This document shows positions 20,927 through 30,776 of a stretch of 64,000 nt of DNA, in pieces; positions within the stretch are counted from its first letter, which is position 1, and every line of letters starts with the position of its first letter. The DNA is from Flavobacteriales bacterium (GTDB lineage: Bacteria; Bacteroidota; Bacteroidia; Flavobacteriales_F; PHOS-HE28). A model generated the notes under the pieces. That model was not told the origin of the DNA, ran no database searches, and saw only the letters and a program-made list of their open reading frames with translations. The stretch covers positions 62,001-126,000 of the forward strand of contig JAEUSU010000007.1 in the NCBI GenBank assembly GCA_016788635.1, in the 5' to 3' direction. The translations under genes and the position numbers were made by a program.

Positions 20927-23913
20927 AGCGAGTCCTGCTTTTTCCCCTGTTGGTCTTCCGCATGATCGCGGGTGCGCAGGCACCGGGCAGCATGGACCTG
21001 AGTTTCAACCCGGGTGACCTGGGCCATGGCACGGGAGACGGCTCCCTCTTCGCGGTGAAGACATCCGCACGGCAAGCCGATGGCCGCACACTCATCGGCG
21101 GCATGTTCACCAACGTGAACGGGTATGCACGCGGGTACATGGCACGGCTGGAACCGAACGGCATGCTCGACCTGAGCTTCATTCCTTCCTTCAATGCGGA
21201 GGTCAGCGCGATCATGGTACAGCCCGATGGGCGAATACTGGTCGGTGGTTCTTTCACGAGCTATGCGGGGTCGCCCTGTCCATCACTGGTGCGTCTGGAA
21301 GCCAATGGGATGCTCGATCCTGTGTTCAACATCTCGGCTGGGCCTGACTTCCCAGCCGTGTATAGCGTCGCGTTGCAGGCGAACGGCAAGATCATGGTGG
21401 CCGGCATGTTCGCTTCGTGGTCCGGTGTGCCAAGGCCTGGCCTGGTGCGCCTGAATGCCGATGGTACCGTGGATGCCGGCTTCGTTCCCGGCCTGGACCC
21501 GTCCGCCAGCTTCAGCCGGGTGGTGGTGCAGGCGGACCAGAAAATACTGGCCTCCGGGTTGTACAGCATTCTGGGTGCCACCCATGTGAGCGTGGTCCGC
21601 TTCCTGGCCAATGGCGCGGTGGACCCTTCGTTCTCGGTGCAGATCGGTGCTCCGATGGGTATTGGCGACATCGTACCGCTTGCCGATGGCCGCATCCTGT
21701 TGAGCGGGGCCTTCACAACCGTGAACAGCACACCTGTTGGCCGGCTCACCCGCCTGAACAGCGACGGCAGCATCGATCCCGGCTTCACATTGGGCACCGG
21801 GTTCAACGGACCTGTTCATGCCCTCGCCCGCCGCAGCGACGGCAAGCTCATGGTCGCCGGGAATTTCAGTGAGGTGAGCGGGCAAGCCCGGGCCGGACTG
21901 GCACGCCTGGAGGTGAACGGTGCATTGGACAATACGTTCGATCCCGGCACCGGAACGGACCTGCCTGTGCTTACCCTGCTCGTGCATGCATCCGGGGTCT
22001 TCATCGGCGGTGAGTTCACGACGTTCAACGGCGGGTGTTTCCGCAGCTTCGGCCAGCTGACCCCGACAGGGCTGGTCGATGGGACCTACGGCCCACCCGG
22101 TGGTATCAATGGCGCGAGCGTGGGCTCGATCGCTCCCACCGTGCGGGCCATGCTCACCCTGCCGGATGGAAGCGTGTTGGTGGGCGGGGCCGAGTTCGCG
22201 GCCTATGGCGGCCATGCGGTCAGAGGCTTGTTCCGGATCCTTCCGAATGGATCGCTCGATCCTGCGTTCAATGCACCATCGTCCATGGGCGCGGTGTTCT
22301 GCATGGCCCGGCAACCGGATGGACGCGTGTTGCTGGGAGGGTCCTTCACCAGCTACAATGGGGTGGCGCGCAACCGCATCGTGCGGATCATGCCCGATGG
22401 CACCCTGGACCTCACGTTCGATCCCGGCACCGGCGCAAGCGGCAACGTGCAAGCGATCGCCTTGCAGGCCGATGGCAAGGTTCTCATAGGGGGTGACTTC
22501 ACCAGCGTGAACGGAACCACCAGAACACGCCTTGCCCGTTTGCTTGCCGATGGATCACTGGACGGCACCTTCACCGCCACGGCGGGGAACACGGTGCATG
22601 CCCTCGCCATCCAACCGGATGGACACATTCTGGTGTGCGGCGCCTTCACCAATGTGAACGGATCTTCCCGCAACCGCATCGTACGCTTGCTGCCCGATGG
22701 CAGCTTGGACGCATCGTTCGCCATCGGCACCGGGGCCAGCAACAGGGTGCGTTGCCTGCACGTGTATCCCGACGGTCGGGTGCTGGCCGCAGGTGACTTT
22801 TCCAGCTACCAAGGGGTGCCCCGCACCAACGTGATGCGGCTGCTATCCGACGGCTCATTGGATGCGACTTTCGATCCCGGCCCGGGTGCGATCACCGGCG
22901 GTATTCCCGCCATGGCGATCCAGCCTGGCGGCCGCATCCTCATCGGCGGTGGATTCACCAGTGTGGGCGGTGTGGCGCGTGCGCGCATCGCACGGCTCCT
23001 GCCTACCGGTGCATTGGATACCACGTTCGATCCCGGCACCGGTGCCGCACGCTCCGTGGATGCGTTCGCCTTGTTGCCGGGCGGTGATGTGATCGTGGGT
23101 GGGACCTTTCTCGCCATGAACGAGATCGGCCGCAACCGTATCGCGCGCTTGTTCGCCGGCACAGGCACCCCTCCACTCCTGGTGCAGGCGAGGGCACATC
23201 TGGGGGGAGCATATGATGGTGGCACCGGATCGATGCAGGACCAGTTGCGCGCCGCAGCGCTGTTGCCCATCAACGAGCCGTACACCGCTTTGGGCTACAT
23301 GCACGTGGGCGGAGGCGGGGAGCAGACCACGCCACCGGTGCTCACGATCACCGGCAACAATGCCATCGTGGATTGGGTGGTGGTGGAATTGCGCGATGCC
23401 GGCGACCCCGGCAACGTGCTCGCCACACGCAGCGCACTGGTACAACGCGATGGCGACGTGGTGGATGTGGACGGCACGTCCCCGGTGTCCTTCGGTGTGC
23501 CGTTCGGGAGTTACCATGTGGCCATCCGTCATCGCAACCACCTGGGGGTGATGACAGCAGCACCCATCGCACTTTCTGGTACACCCGGCACGGTCGACCT
23601 AACGACCCCTGCCATCGTGACATATGGCATCGATGCACGGAGGAACGCCGGTGGCACCATGGTGCTTTGGCCGGGCGATGTGAATGCGGATGGCGTGGTG
23701 AAGTACACCGGCAGCACCAACGACCGTGATCCCATCCTGGTTGCCATCGGCGGCAGCACACCCACCAATACGCTGAGCAACGTGTACAACGCGCGGGATG
23801 TGAACATGGATGGAACGGTGAAGTATTCCGGCATTGGCAATGACCGCGACATCATCCTGCAGACGATCGGCGGGGTGGTGCCAACGAACACGCGCGTGCA
23901 GCAATTACCATAG
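20923..23913 (+). CDS. Delta-60 repeat secreted protein with dockerin-like C-terminal modules
   Basis: A 996-residue protein: signal peptide (about 1-20), then roughly 14 repeats of about 50-55 residues with the delta-60 pattern of Q/DGRIL.GG.FT, N/R and LDxxFDPGTG, spanning to about residue 740. A linker domain follows (about 745-905), then two modules of about 38 residues, GDVNADGVVKYTGSTNDRD and RDVNMDGTVKYSGIGNDRD, each ending IGGxxPTNT. The DxNxDG loops look like calcium-binding EF-hand or dockerin loops. There is no ordinary T9SS type A or B tail. ATG 20923 overlaps the small upstream ORF's stop. Delta-60 proteins are likely beta-propellers; function unknown. Confidence 0.85.
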   Translation: MKRVLLFPLLVFRMIAGAQAPGSMDLSFNPGDLGHGTGDGSLFAVKTSARQADGRTLIGGMFTNVNGYARGYMARLEPNGMLDLSFIPSFNAEVSAIMVQPDGRILVGGSFTSYAGSPCPSLVRLEANGMLDPVFNISAGPDFPAVYSVALQANGKIMVAGMFASWSGVPRPGLVRLNADGTVDAGFVPGLDPSASFSRVVVQADQKILASGLYSILGATHVSVVRFLANGAVDPSFSVQIGAPMGIGDIVPLADGRILLSGAFTTVNSTPVGRLTRLNSDGSIDPGFTLGTGFNGPVHALARRSDGKLMVAGNFSEVSGQARAGLARLEVNGALDNTFDPGTGTDLPVLTLLVHASGVFIGGEFTTFNGGCFRSFGQLTPTGLVDGTYGPPGGINGASVGSIAPTVRAMLTLPDGSVLVGGAEFAAYGGHAVRGLFRILPNGSLDPAFNAPSSMGAVFCMARQPDGRVLLGGSFTSYNGVARNRIVRIMPDGTLDLTFDPGTGASGNVQAIALQADGKVLIGGDFTSVNGTTRTRLARLLADGSLDGTFTATAGNTVHALAIQPDGHILVCGAFTNVNGSSRNRIVRLLPDGSLDASFAIGTGASNRVRCLHVYPDGRVLAAGDFSSYQGVPRTNVMRLLSDGSLDATFDPGPGAITGGIPAMAIQPGGRILIGGGFTSVGGVARARIARLLPTGALDTTFDPGTGAARSVDAFALLPGGDVIVGGTFLAMNEIGRNRIARLFAGTGTPPLLVQARAHLGGAYDGGTGSMQDQLRAAALLPINEPYTALGYMHVGGGGEQTTPPVLTITGNNAIVDWVVVELRDAGDPGNVLATRSALVQRDGDVVDVDGTSPVSFGVPFGSYHVAIRHRNHLGVMTAAPIALSGTPGTVDLTTPAIVTYGIDARRNAGGTMVLWPGDVNADGVVKYTGSTNDRDPILVAIGGSTPTNTLSNVYNARDVNMDGTVKYSGIGNDRDIILQTIGGVVPTNTRVQQLP

Positions 23914-24099
23914 GCGTCGTTGATCGCGGCATCCGTCCGCTATGTGTGGGTCGAGGCGCGCTTTGTTCCCGTTCATTTATCCACGTCCCGTAAGGGTGCC
24001 CGCGGTCGTATGGTCCTTGAGTTGAGCGCGGGTGAACGCACCACGTAGCTTGTCACGCAGCTTCATCCAAGAGTGATAAGCCCACAGAGCAAGAGGAAG
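23914..24099. other. Intergenic region without recognised feature
   Basis: No credible gene was found between the delta-60 stop and the terminator at 24100. An untranslated leader or small RNA ending at that terminator cannot be excluded, but no family is recognised. Confidence 0.4.
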
Positions 24100-24129
24100 G
24101 AGCCGCAGCATGCGGCTCTTCTTTTTTTG
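24100..24129 (+). terminator. Rho-independent terminator with long T-run
   Basis: The stem GAGCCGC / GCGGCTC with loop AGCAT is followed by TTCTTTTTTT. It is the clearest intrinsic terminator in the window and lies 187 bases past the delta-60 gene. Confidence 0.85.
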
Positions 24130-24161
24130 TTCATGGTGAATGGCTGGTGACGCCGACGGAT

Positions 24162-24188
24162 GTCACTCCGGCTTGACCCGGAGTCGCG
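24162..24188. repeat. Copy of the CTCCGG/CCGGAG palindromic element
   Basis: The element reads GTCACTCCGGCTTGACCCGG followed by AGTCGCG, one G shorter than the copy in alaS. The GGATGAC that follows is also shared with the alaS copy, so the mobile unit is probably longer than the palindrome. Confidence 0.8.
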
Positions 24189-24273
24189 GTATGGATGACC
24201 GATCTCATTACATGGTGTTTCAAGTTCCATGCACTGCGCCTGTGACGTCAGCTCCTTCGGTAAACAGAGACCG

Positions 24274-24663
24274 CTATCGTTGATCCTCCGGTCCGCCCCA
24301 CGCTTCGATCCGATGCTGGGTGTAGAACCCCCTAGGTGGTTTGCGCGGGTCATACCAACCGGTATAGTCCCAACCCTTGCTCAGGTCGCACCAGTCGGGG
24401 TTCACACCGGTGATCAACTCCTCCTTCCAGCTGCGCTTCCAGTTCTTCAACCGGCTCTCATAAGCAATAGCCTCCTGTATGTACTGGAATTCCTTCATGT
24501 ACACCAAGGTCCAGCATTGGTAACGATAGGCGAATGAATCCGGAGAACACCCCGTTCGATGCTCAAAGAGGCGCCGGTGGACATTGTTCGTGACACCGGT
24601 GTACAGCACCGTTCTCCCTTTGTTGGTCACGATGTAAACCCAGTAACAATGGAGCTTATTCAT
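24274..24663 (-). CDS. GIY-YIG nuclease superfamily protein
   Basis: A 129-residue single-domain GIY-YIG protein. The motif appears as WVYIVTN followed by VLYTGVTNNVHRRLFEHR, with the expected Arg and His and then a later Glu in AIAYESRLKNWKR, the pattern of short UPF0213-like endonuclease homologues. It is not fused to a DNA-binding domain. The ATG at 24663 is chosen because it opens directly before the GIY strand. It is bordered on both sides by copies of the palindromic repeat, which is compatible with a mobile past, but this is not proven. Confidence 0.85.
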   Translation of the reverse strand: MNKLHCYWVYIVTNKGRTVLYTGVTNNVHRRLFEHRTGCSPDSFAYRYQCWTLVYMKEFQYIQEAIAYESRLKNWKRSWKEELITGVNPDWCDLSKGWDYTGWYDPRKPPRGFYTQHRIEAWGGPEDQR

Positions 24664-24700
24664 GGCTCGTTGAGGTGAATGTACGAGGGCAAAGGGCATG

Positions 24701-24766
24701 CGCGACTCCGGGTCAAGCCCGGAGTGACGATCGGGTCAAGCCCGGAGTGACGATCGGGTCAAGCCC
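24701..24766. repeat. Tandem palindromic repeats overlapping the end of a radical SAM gene
   Basis: One full inverted copy (24701-24728) of the element also seen in alaS is followed by a 23-base unit (24729-24751) and a partial third unit (24752-24766). The last 8 bases of the radical SAM reading frame, including its TGA, are made by this repeat. Confidence 0.85.
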
Positions 24767-25781
24767 ACACCGGGCTGCCCTCGCTGCAATTGCGGCACAT
24801 GTCGATGCTGGCGCGTGAGCGTAGCAGTGTGCGACGGAAGTCACGATAACGTTCGCCCTGCCATATCTCGGTGAACGAGTTGCGCTGCAGGTCGCCCATC
24901 ACATGGTGCGCGTCCTTGTCGAAACAGCAGGGCACCACGCGGCCGTCCCAGGTGATCACACTGCCGCGCCACATGCGCCAGCAGGAATCGTCCAATGTGT
25001 TCTTCACACGCCAGATGCCGTCCGCCCCACGGCGGTAACGCGCGTATTTGTCCTGCACGGGGATCAGCGGATGGTCGTCACGCGGATCGTACACCTGCGC
25101 GGTCTTCAGCCAGAGGTCATCCACACCGATGCGCCTGGCCAGTTGTTTCACCTCGGGCACCTGGTGCTCATTGGGTCGCACCACCAGGAACTGGAACACC
25201 ACATGTGGCGTGGCGCTCTTCAGCAGGCGTTTCCACTTCACGATGCGTTCCGCCCCGGAGATCACCTTGCTGAGGTCGCCTTCGCGGCGGTATTGCGCGT
25301 AGGTCTCCTGCGTGGTGCCATCGATGGAGATGATGAGGCGGCTGAGGCCGCTGCGCACGGTGGCCTCGGCGCGCGCCTCGTCCAGGAAGTGTGCGTTGGT
25401 GCTGGTGATGGTGTAGAGCCCGCGGTCGTGCGCGTGCCGCACCAGCTCGGTGAAGCGCGGGTGGATGTAGGGTTCACCCTGGAAGTAGAAGGTGAGGGCC
25501 CAGAGGTGATCGCCCAGCTCATCCAGCACCTTGTGGAAGAGACCGTCCTGCAGGTTGCCGGTGGGCCGGCTGAAGCTGCGCAGGCCACTGGGGCATTCCG
25601 GGCAGCGCAGATTGCAGGCCGTGGTGGGCTCGATGCTCAGGTTGATCGGCAGCCCGTCCATCACTGGTTCGCCGGTGCGGCGCGCGCGTCGGAAACTCTG
25701 CCACACGCGCACGGCATTGCGCGCGCGCTTCCCCGTGAGGGTGCGTGCCCACAGGCGCGTGTCGTTCAGCGTGGACGGCAT
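24759..25781 (-). CDS. Radical SAM/SPASM domain protein
   Basis: A 340-residue iron-sulfur enzyme. The CxxxCxxC cluster motif is CNLRCPEC (Cys56, 60, 63), and a SPASM-like C-terminal region has CW.MW, VVPCCFDKD and MCRNC for auxiliary clusters. Relatives modify peptides or act in cell-surface glycan pathways; no precursor peptide is visible beside it. The ATG at 25781 is preferred over 25799 because a -7 element (TACCTTGC) lies 14 bases upstream. The final residues and stop codon come from the palindromic repeat, so the native C-terminus may have been altered by it. Confidence 0.88.
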   Translation of the reverse strand: MPSTLNDTRLWARTLTGKRARNAVRVWQSFRRARRTGEPVMDGLPINLSIEPTTACNLRCPECPSGLRSFSRPTGNLQDGLFHKVLDELGDHLWALTFYFQGEPYIHPRFTELVRHAHDRGLYTITSTNAHFLDEARAEATVRSGLSRLIISIDGTTQETYAQYRREGDLSKVISGAERIVKWKRLLKSATPHVVFQFLVVRPNEHQVPEVKQLARRIGVDDLWLKTAQVYDPRDDHPLIPVQDKYARYRRGADGIWRVKNTLDDSCWRMWRGSVITWDGRVVPCCFDKDAHHVMGDLQRNSFTEIWQGERYRDFRRTLLRSRASIDMCRNCSEGSPVWA

Positions 25782-25795
25782 GGTGGAATGACGGT

Positions 25796-25803
25796 GCAAG
25801 GTA
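25796..25803 (-). promoter_or_regulatory. -7 promoter element, TACCTTGC
   Basis: On the minus strand TACCTTGC ends 14 bases before the radical SAM ATG at 25781. The opposite strand has TAACTTTT at 25821-25828, a candidate for the divergent DUF5686 gene. Confidence 0.5.
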
Positions 25804-25865
25804 GAGGGAGAGGCCTCCTGTAACTTTTCGTGGCCGAAAACGACTTATGTTCATCGCGGTCCCCC

Positions 25866-28292
25866 ATGCGGTTGCTTCATTCCCTGTTGCTCGTGGCCCT
25901 GCCCTGTTCCATGCAGGCCCAGGTCCTGCTTTCGGGCGTGGTGCGCGATGCGCGCACGCGTGCACCGCTCGCCTTCGTGCACGTGCTGGAGGAAGGCCAG
26001 CGGGAAGGCGCCACCACCGACATTGATGGCCGGTTCACCATTCGCGTGACACACCTGCCGACCGTCCTGCGCTTCAGCTACGTGGGCTATGCACCCCTGC
26101 GGTTGACGGTGGAAGAAGCCGGTAACCTGAACGTGACCATGGAGCCAACAGCCGTGCAGCTGGGAACTGCCGAGGTGCGTCCCGGCGACAACCCCGCGCA
26201 CCGCATCATCCGTCGTGTACAGGCCGCCCGGCGCAGCAACGATGGCATGCGCTACCGCGCCCACCGCTACCAGAGCTACGGCAAGACCGTCTTCACCGCG
26301 GCGCTGGACAGTGCCCTGCTGAACGACCCGGAGAAGCTGGCCGCGCTGGACAGCAACGATCGTGAGGCGGTCGACTTCCTCGAGCGCCAGCACCTGTTGC
26401 TCATCGAAAGCGCCACAAAGAAGAGCTTCATTCCGCCCGCGGATGAGAAGGAGGAGGTGCTGGCCATGCGGGTGAGCGGCCTGAAGGACCCGTCCCTGCT
26501 CGCGCTGGCAGCCAGCAGCAAGGGCTTCTCCCTCTACGAGGCGCAGATCGTGTTGAACGAGCGCAGCTACCTGGGGCCCGTGGCGCCCAACAGTGAGAAG
26601 CACTACCTCTTCATCCTGGAGGACACGCTGTACCAGGGGCGTGACTCGGTCTATGTGATCAGTTACCGGCCACGGAGCGGAACGAAGTTCGACGGGTTGA
26701 AGGGCATCCTGCACATCCATACCGATGGCTATGCGCTGGAGAGCGGCATCGCCGAGCCCGTGGAGCAGACGGGCGGCACCTCGATGAAGGTGCAGCAGCG
26801 TTTTGAGCGGATCGCAGCGGGGGAAGCACGGTACTGGTTCCCCACGCAACTGAACACCTTCCTTTATTTCGACTTCGTGCAGGTGCAGATCTGGCGCCTC
26901 ATGGGCATTTCGCGCACCTATCTCCGCCACATCGAGCTGGACGTGCCCATAGCCCGCAAGGAGGTGCGCGGGCCGGAGTTCGTGGCCGAGCGATTGGACA
27001 TGCGGCGCGACGAAGCGTACTGGAACAACCTGCGCACCGACACACTGGACGCGCGTGACATGCGCACCTACGAGATGATCGACAGCCTGGGAGAAGCCCA
27101 TCACTTCGACCGCAAGGCGAAGGTGGTGGGTGCGCTGTTCGATGGGCGCTGGCCCATCGGCCCCATCGATCTGCTGCTGGAACGCATCGCCTCCTACGAC
27201 AATTACCAGGGCCTGCGCCTGGGGCTGGGTGCGGCCACCAACGACCGTGTCTCGCGCTACTCCTCCGTGGGGGGCTATTTCGGTTATGGTTTTCGGGACA
27301 AGAAGTGGAAGTATGGTGGCGACCTTACCCTGAAGCCCTGGCGCAGCCACGGCCCGGCGCTCACGCTCTTCTACCGCAACGATGTGGAGGAGATGGGTGG
27401 CATGCTCTTCCGTGGTGTTTCGCGCGAGTTCCGCACGGATGAGCTCTTCCGCCTGCTGTATGTGGACCGCATGGACCGTGTGGAGCGCATCGGCGCGGAG
27501 GTGCTCATGCGCAGGGGTGGATTGAAACTGTGGTTGGGCACACAGCAGGAGCTGCGCATCAACGACATCGGCTACCGCTTCGTGGAGTCCGTGGAGCCGG
27601 GGGTCACACTCTACAGCAACAGCTTCCGCACAGGCGCCCTCACCTTGAGCGCACGCTACGCCTTCCGCGAGCCCGTGGCGCGGCTGGACGACCGTGAACT
27701 GGACCTGGGCACCACCTGGCCCGTGCTTCATGCCGGGGTATGGCGTGCGGTGGACGGCTTGTGGGGGGGCGAACTGGACAGCTGGCGTGCGTATGTGATG
27801 GTGGAGAAGAAGCACCGCATCCGCCTCTTCGGAGACTTCACCTGGCGCATCCTCGGTGGCTTGTCCGATGCGTCGGCACCCTATCCCTTCCTCTTCAACC
27901 TGCGCGGCACCAATGGCGGTGCCCTTCCCCTGAGCGTGAACGGCTCCTTTGAGACCATGCGCCCCAACGAGTTCCTGGCGGACCGCACCACCGCGCTCTT
28001 CCTGCGGCACGACTTCGGCAACCTGCTCTTCAAGGGGCGGAAGTTCCGCCCCCGGCCCAGCGTGGTGTTCAACGCAGGGTGGGGGGAGCTTCAGCAGCCC
28101 GGCAATCACGAGGGGCTCAGTTTCGCCAGTGCGGACCAGGGCTACTTCGAGGCCGGCCTGCGTATCGATGCGCTGTTGCGCAGTGGGGTCACGGCTTTCG
28201 GTGTGGGTGCCTTCCACCGGATCGGCGCGTACGCCACGGGGAACAGCAAGGATGATCTGGCCGTGAAACTGGCCCTGAGCTTCACCTTCTGA
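25866..28292 (+). CDS. DUF5686 outer-membrane protein with carboxypeptidase-regulatory-like domain
   Basis: An 808-residue protein of the DUF5686/CarboxypepD_reg-like family. A signal peptide (about 1-19, ending SMQAQ) is followed by a CarboxypepD_reg-like beta sandwich (LLSGVVRDARTRAPLAFVHV, then DGRFTIRV, to about 105), and a long DUF5686 region with many alternating beta strands resembling an outer-membrane barrel at the C-terminus, ending in Phe. The family is common in Bacteroidota and has no established function; it resembles TonB receptors without a plug. Start ATG 25866 gives the signal peptide. It is followed by an MMPL exporter 69 bases later. Confidence 0.88.
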   Translation: MRLLHSLLLVALPCSMQAQVLLSGVVRDARTRAPLAFVHVLEEGQREGATTDIDGRFTIRVTHLPTVLRFSYVGYAPLRLTVEEAGNLNVTMEPTAVQLGTAEVRPGDNPAHRIIRRVQAARRSNDGMRYRAHRYQSYGKTVFTAALDSALLNDPEKLAALDSNDREAVDFLERQHLLLIESATKKSFIPPADEKEEVLAMRVSGLKDPSLLALAASSKGFSLYEAQIVLNERSYLGPVAPNSEKHYLFILEDTLYQGRDSVYVISYRPRSGTKFDGLKGILHIHTDGYALESGIAEPVEQTGGTSMKVQQRFERIAAGEARYWFPTQLNTFLYFDFVQVQIWRLMGISRTYLRHIELDVPIARKEVRGPEFVAERLDMRRDEAYWNNLRTDTLDARDMRTYEMIDSLGEAHHFDRKAKVVGALFDGRWPIGPIDLLLERIASYDNYQGLRLGLGAATNDRVSRYSSVGGYFGYGFRDKKWKYGGDLTLKPWRSHGPALTLFYRNDVEEMGGMLFRGVSREFRTDELFRLLYVDRMDRVERIGAEVLMRRGGLKLWLGTQQELRINDIGYRFVESVEPGVTLYSNSFRTGALTLSARYAFREPVARLDDRELDLGTTWPVLHAGVWRAVDGLWGGELDSWRAYVMVEKKHRIRLFGDFTWRILGGLSDASAPYPFLFNLRGTNGGALPLSVNGSFETMRPNEFLADRTTALFLRHDFGNLLFKGRKFRPRPSVVFNAGWGELQQPGNHEGLSFASADQGYFEAGLRIDALLRSGVTAFGVGAFHRIGAYATGNSKDDLAVKLALSFTF

Positions 28293-28361
28293 GCCCGGTC
28301 CACCTTTTCGTTCCTTTGTCGGGTTCCGCCGCGCACCAACCGCCGGTGTGGACAGTCGCCC

Positions 28362-30776
28362 ATGTGGGAGTGGATCGCCAGCCGCATCCTTCGCAACCGC
28401 ACCGGCATCCTGGTGGTGCTCGGGCTCTTCACGGCCTTCATGGCCTGGAAGGCGCGCGAGGTGAAGATGAGCTACAAGATGGGCGGCCTGCTGCCGCGTA
28501 CGGACAGCACCTACCGCGCCTATCAGGATTTCCTGGCCCGCTTCAGCGAGGATGGCAACGTGATGGCCATCGGCGTGGAGGACCCCGCGCTGTACACCCC
28601 GGAGCATTTCGCCGCATGGCATGCGCTGGGCCGCGAGCTGAAGGCCATCGACGGTATTGATAGCGTGTTCAGCGAGGCGCACCTCTACACCCTGGTGCGC
28701 GATGACAGCTTGAAGCGGCTGGACGCGCGGCCCCTGATGCGGGAACTGCCCGCCACGCAGGAAGGCATGGATTCCCTGCGCGCCGCCATCCGCGACCTGC
28801 CCTTCTACCGGGGGCTGCTGTACAATGAGGAGACACAGGCCAGCCTGATGATGGTGTTCGTGAACGCGGCCACCTTCAACACCCCCGCGCGCGAGGCCGT
28901 GCTGGACCTGGTGATGGAGCGGGTGGAGGCCTTCCGCGCACGCACCGGCATCACGGCGCACATGAGCGGCCTGCCTTATATCCGCGTGCGCACCGCCGCC
29001 CTGCTGAAGGGCGAGATGCCGCGCTTCGTGGGCATGGCCATGGGGGTGACCGCTCTGCTGCTGCTGCTTTTCTTCCGCTCCTGGCGTGTGATGTTGTTCA
29101 GCATGATCACCGTGGCCGTGGCCGTGGTGTGGGCCTTCGGCACCATCGGCCTCATGGAGTTCCCGCTCACCTCGCTCATGAGCGTGATCCCCCCGCTGCT
29201 CATTGTGATCGGCGTGCCCAACTGCGTCTTCCTTATCAACAAGTACCACCACGAGTACGTGCGGCATGGCAACAAGGTGAAGGCCCTGCAGCGTGTGATC
29301 AGCAAGGTGGGCACGGCGGCCTTCATGACCAATGCCACCACGGCGCTGGGTTTCGGCACCTTCATGGTCACCTACAGCGATTCGCTGCGGCAGTTCGGCT
29401 TCATCGCCGCGCTCAACATCATGCTGCTGTTCTGCCTGGCCGTGCTGCTCATCCCCATCCTCTTCAGCCTGCAGGCCCCGCCCAAACCGCGCCACACCCA
29501 GCACCTGGAGCGCCGCTGGCTGGATACCGTGGTGGAATGGCTGGTGCACACCGTGCGCACCCGCAGGACCGCTGTCTTCCTCGTTCTCGCCCTGGTGGTG
29601 GCCGCCGGAATGGTGGGCATGCAGCGCCTGCGCAACGACAGCCATATCGTGGACGATCTGCCCGAGAACGATCCCGTGCTCACCGACATGCGCTTCTTTG
29701 AGAAGCACTTCCACGGCGTGATGCCGCTGGAGATCCTGGTGGATACGCGCAAGAAGGGTGGCGCGCTGAAGGATGCCACGCTCAAGCGCATTGATCGCCT
29801 GCAGGACAGCCTCGCCCTGCATCCCGAGCTTTCACCATCGCTCAGCATCGCCAACGCCGTCAAGTTCTCGCGGCAGGCTTTCTACGGCGGCAATCCCGAG
29901 CGCTATGGCCTGATCAAGAGCAATGAGAAGGCCTTCATCCTGCCGTACATCGAAAGCATTTCCGACAACCCCGGCGCGAAGAAGGGCAGCATGGCGCGTG
30001 CCTTTCTGGACAGTGCGCGCCAGACCACCCGCATCAGCGTGCAGATGGCCGACATCGGCACCCTGCGCATGAAGGACCTGATGGCCCAGGTGAAGCCGCG
30101 CATCGACAGCATCTTTCCTGCGGAGCAGTACCACGTGACCCTCACCGGCACCAGCGTCGTCTTCCTGAAGGGCAGCCGCTACATGGTGGACAACCTCATC
30201 GTGAGCCTCGGCCTGGCCATCGTGCTCATCGCCTTCCTCATGGCGCTCATCTTCAACTCGGCCCGCATGGTGGTGGTGAGCCTGGTGCCCAACCTGGTGC
30301 CGCTGCTCACCACGGCGGGGCTCATGGGCTTTCTGGGCATCCCCATCAAGCCCAGCACCATCCTGGTGTTCAGCGTGGCCTTTGGCATTGCGGTGGACAA
30401 TGCCATCCACCTGCTGGCCAAGTACCGCCAGGAGTTGAAGAACACCGGCCGCGACCATGCACGCGCCGTGGAGCTCGCCATTCGCGAGACGGGCATCGGC
30501 ATCATCTACACCGCAGTGGTGCTCTTCTGCGGTTTCGTCATGTTCACCACCAGCAAGTTCGGAGGCATCCAGGCCATGGGCCTGCTGGTGAGCATCACCC
30601 TGCTGGTGGCCCTCTTCACCAACCTGCTCGTGCTGCCCTCGCTCATGCTGGCCACCGGCCGCCGCCTGGCCACCAAGGCCTTCGAGGAGCCGCTGCTGGA
30701 ACTGATGGATGAGGAGGAGGACATCGACCTGGACGAACTGAAGGTGGAGGCACCCGAGCAAGCGAAGCACACATGA
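28362..30776 (+). CDS. RND/MMPL-family transporter (COG1033 type)
   Basis: An 804-residue inner-membrane protein with a duplicated layout: one helix, a large periplasmic domain, then five or six helices, repeated twice (about 12 helices in all). GxxxD-type helix-4 motifs occur, for example [21 protein letters not shown] in the second half. The related predicted exporters carry hopanoids, lipids or other hydrophobic compounds. Its ATG follows the DUF5686 gene, and its stop overlaps the rfbA start (ATGA), so the transporter, rfbA and the prenyl synthase are probably co-translated. Substrate unknown. Confidence 0.88.
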   Translation: MWEWIASRILRNRTGILVVLGLFTAFMAWKAREVKMSYKMGGLLPRTDSTYRAYQDFLARFSEDGNVMAIGVEDPALYTPEHFAAWHALGRELKAIDGIDSVFSEAHLYTLVRDDSLKRLDARPLMRELPATQEGMDSLRAAIRDLPFYRGLLYNEETQASLMMVFVNAATFNTPAREAVLDLVMERVEAFRARTGITAHMSGLPYIRVRTAALLKGEMPRFVGMAMGVTALLLLLFFRSWRVMLFSMITVAVAVVWAFGTIGLMEFPLTSLMSVIPPLLIVIGVPNCVFLINKYHHEYVRHGNKVKALQRVISKVGTAAFMTNATTALGFGTFMVTYSDSLRQFGFIAALNIMLLFCLAVLLIPILFSLQAPPKPRHTQHLERRWLDTVVEWLVHTVRTRRTAVFLVLALVVAAGMVGMQRLRNDSHIVDDLPENDPVLTDMRFFEKHFHGVMPLEILVDTRKKGGALKDATLKRIDRLQDSLALHPELSPSLSIANAVKFSRQAFYGGNPERYGLIKSNEKAFILPYIESISDNPGAKKGSMARAFLDSARQTTRISVQMADIGTLRMKDLMAQVKPRIDSIFPAEQYHVTLTGTSVVFLKGSRYMVDNLIVSLGLAIVLIAFLMALIFNSARMVVVSLVPNLVPLLTTAGLMGFLGIPIKPSTILVFSVAFGIAVDNAIHLLAKYRQELKNTGRDHARAVELAIRETGIGIIYTAVVLFCGFVMFTTSKFGGIQAMGLLVSITLLVALFTNLLVLPSLMLATGRRLATKAFEEPLLELMDEEEDIDLDELKVEAPEQAKHT

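Noticed and set aside
24701-24766. Short tandem repeats that could suggest a CRISPR array
   Set aside because: Units are 23 bases with no spacers and are copies of the palindromic element found elsewhere.
25851-29822. Open frame of 1,323 codons on the minus strand
   Set aside because: It runs antisense to the DUF5686 and MMPL genes; its His/Gln/Ala-rich translation is typical of a high-GC shadow frame and has no motifs.
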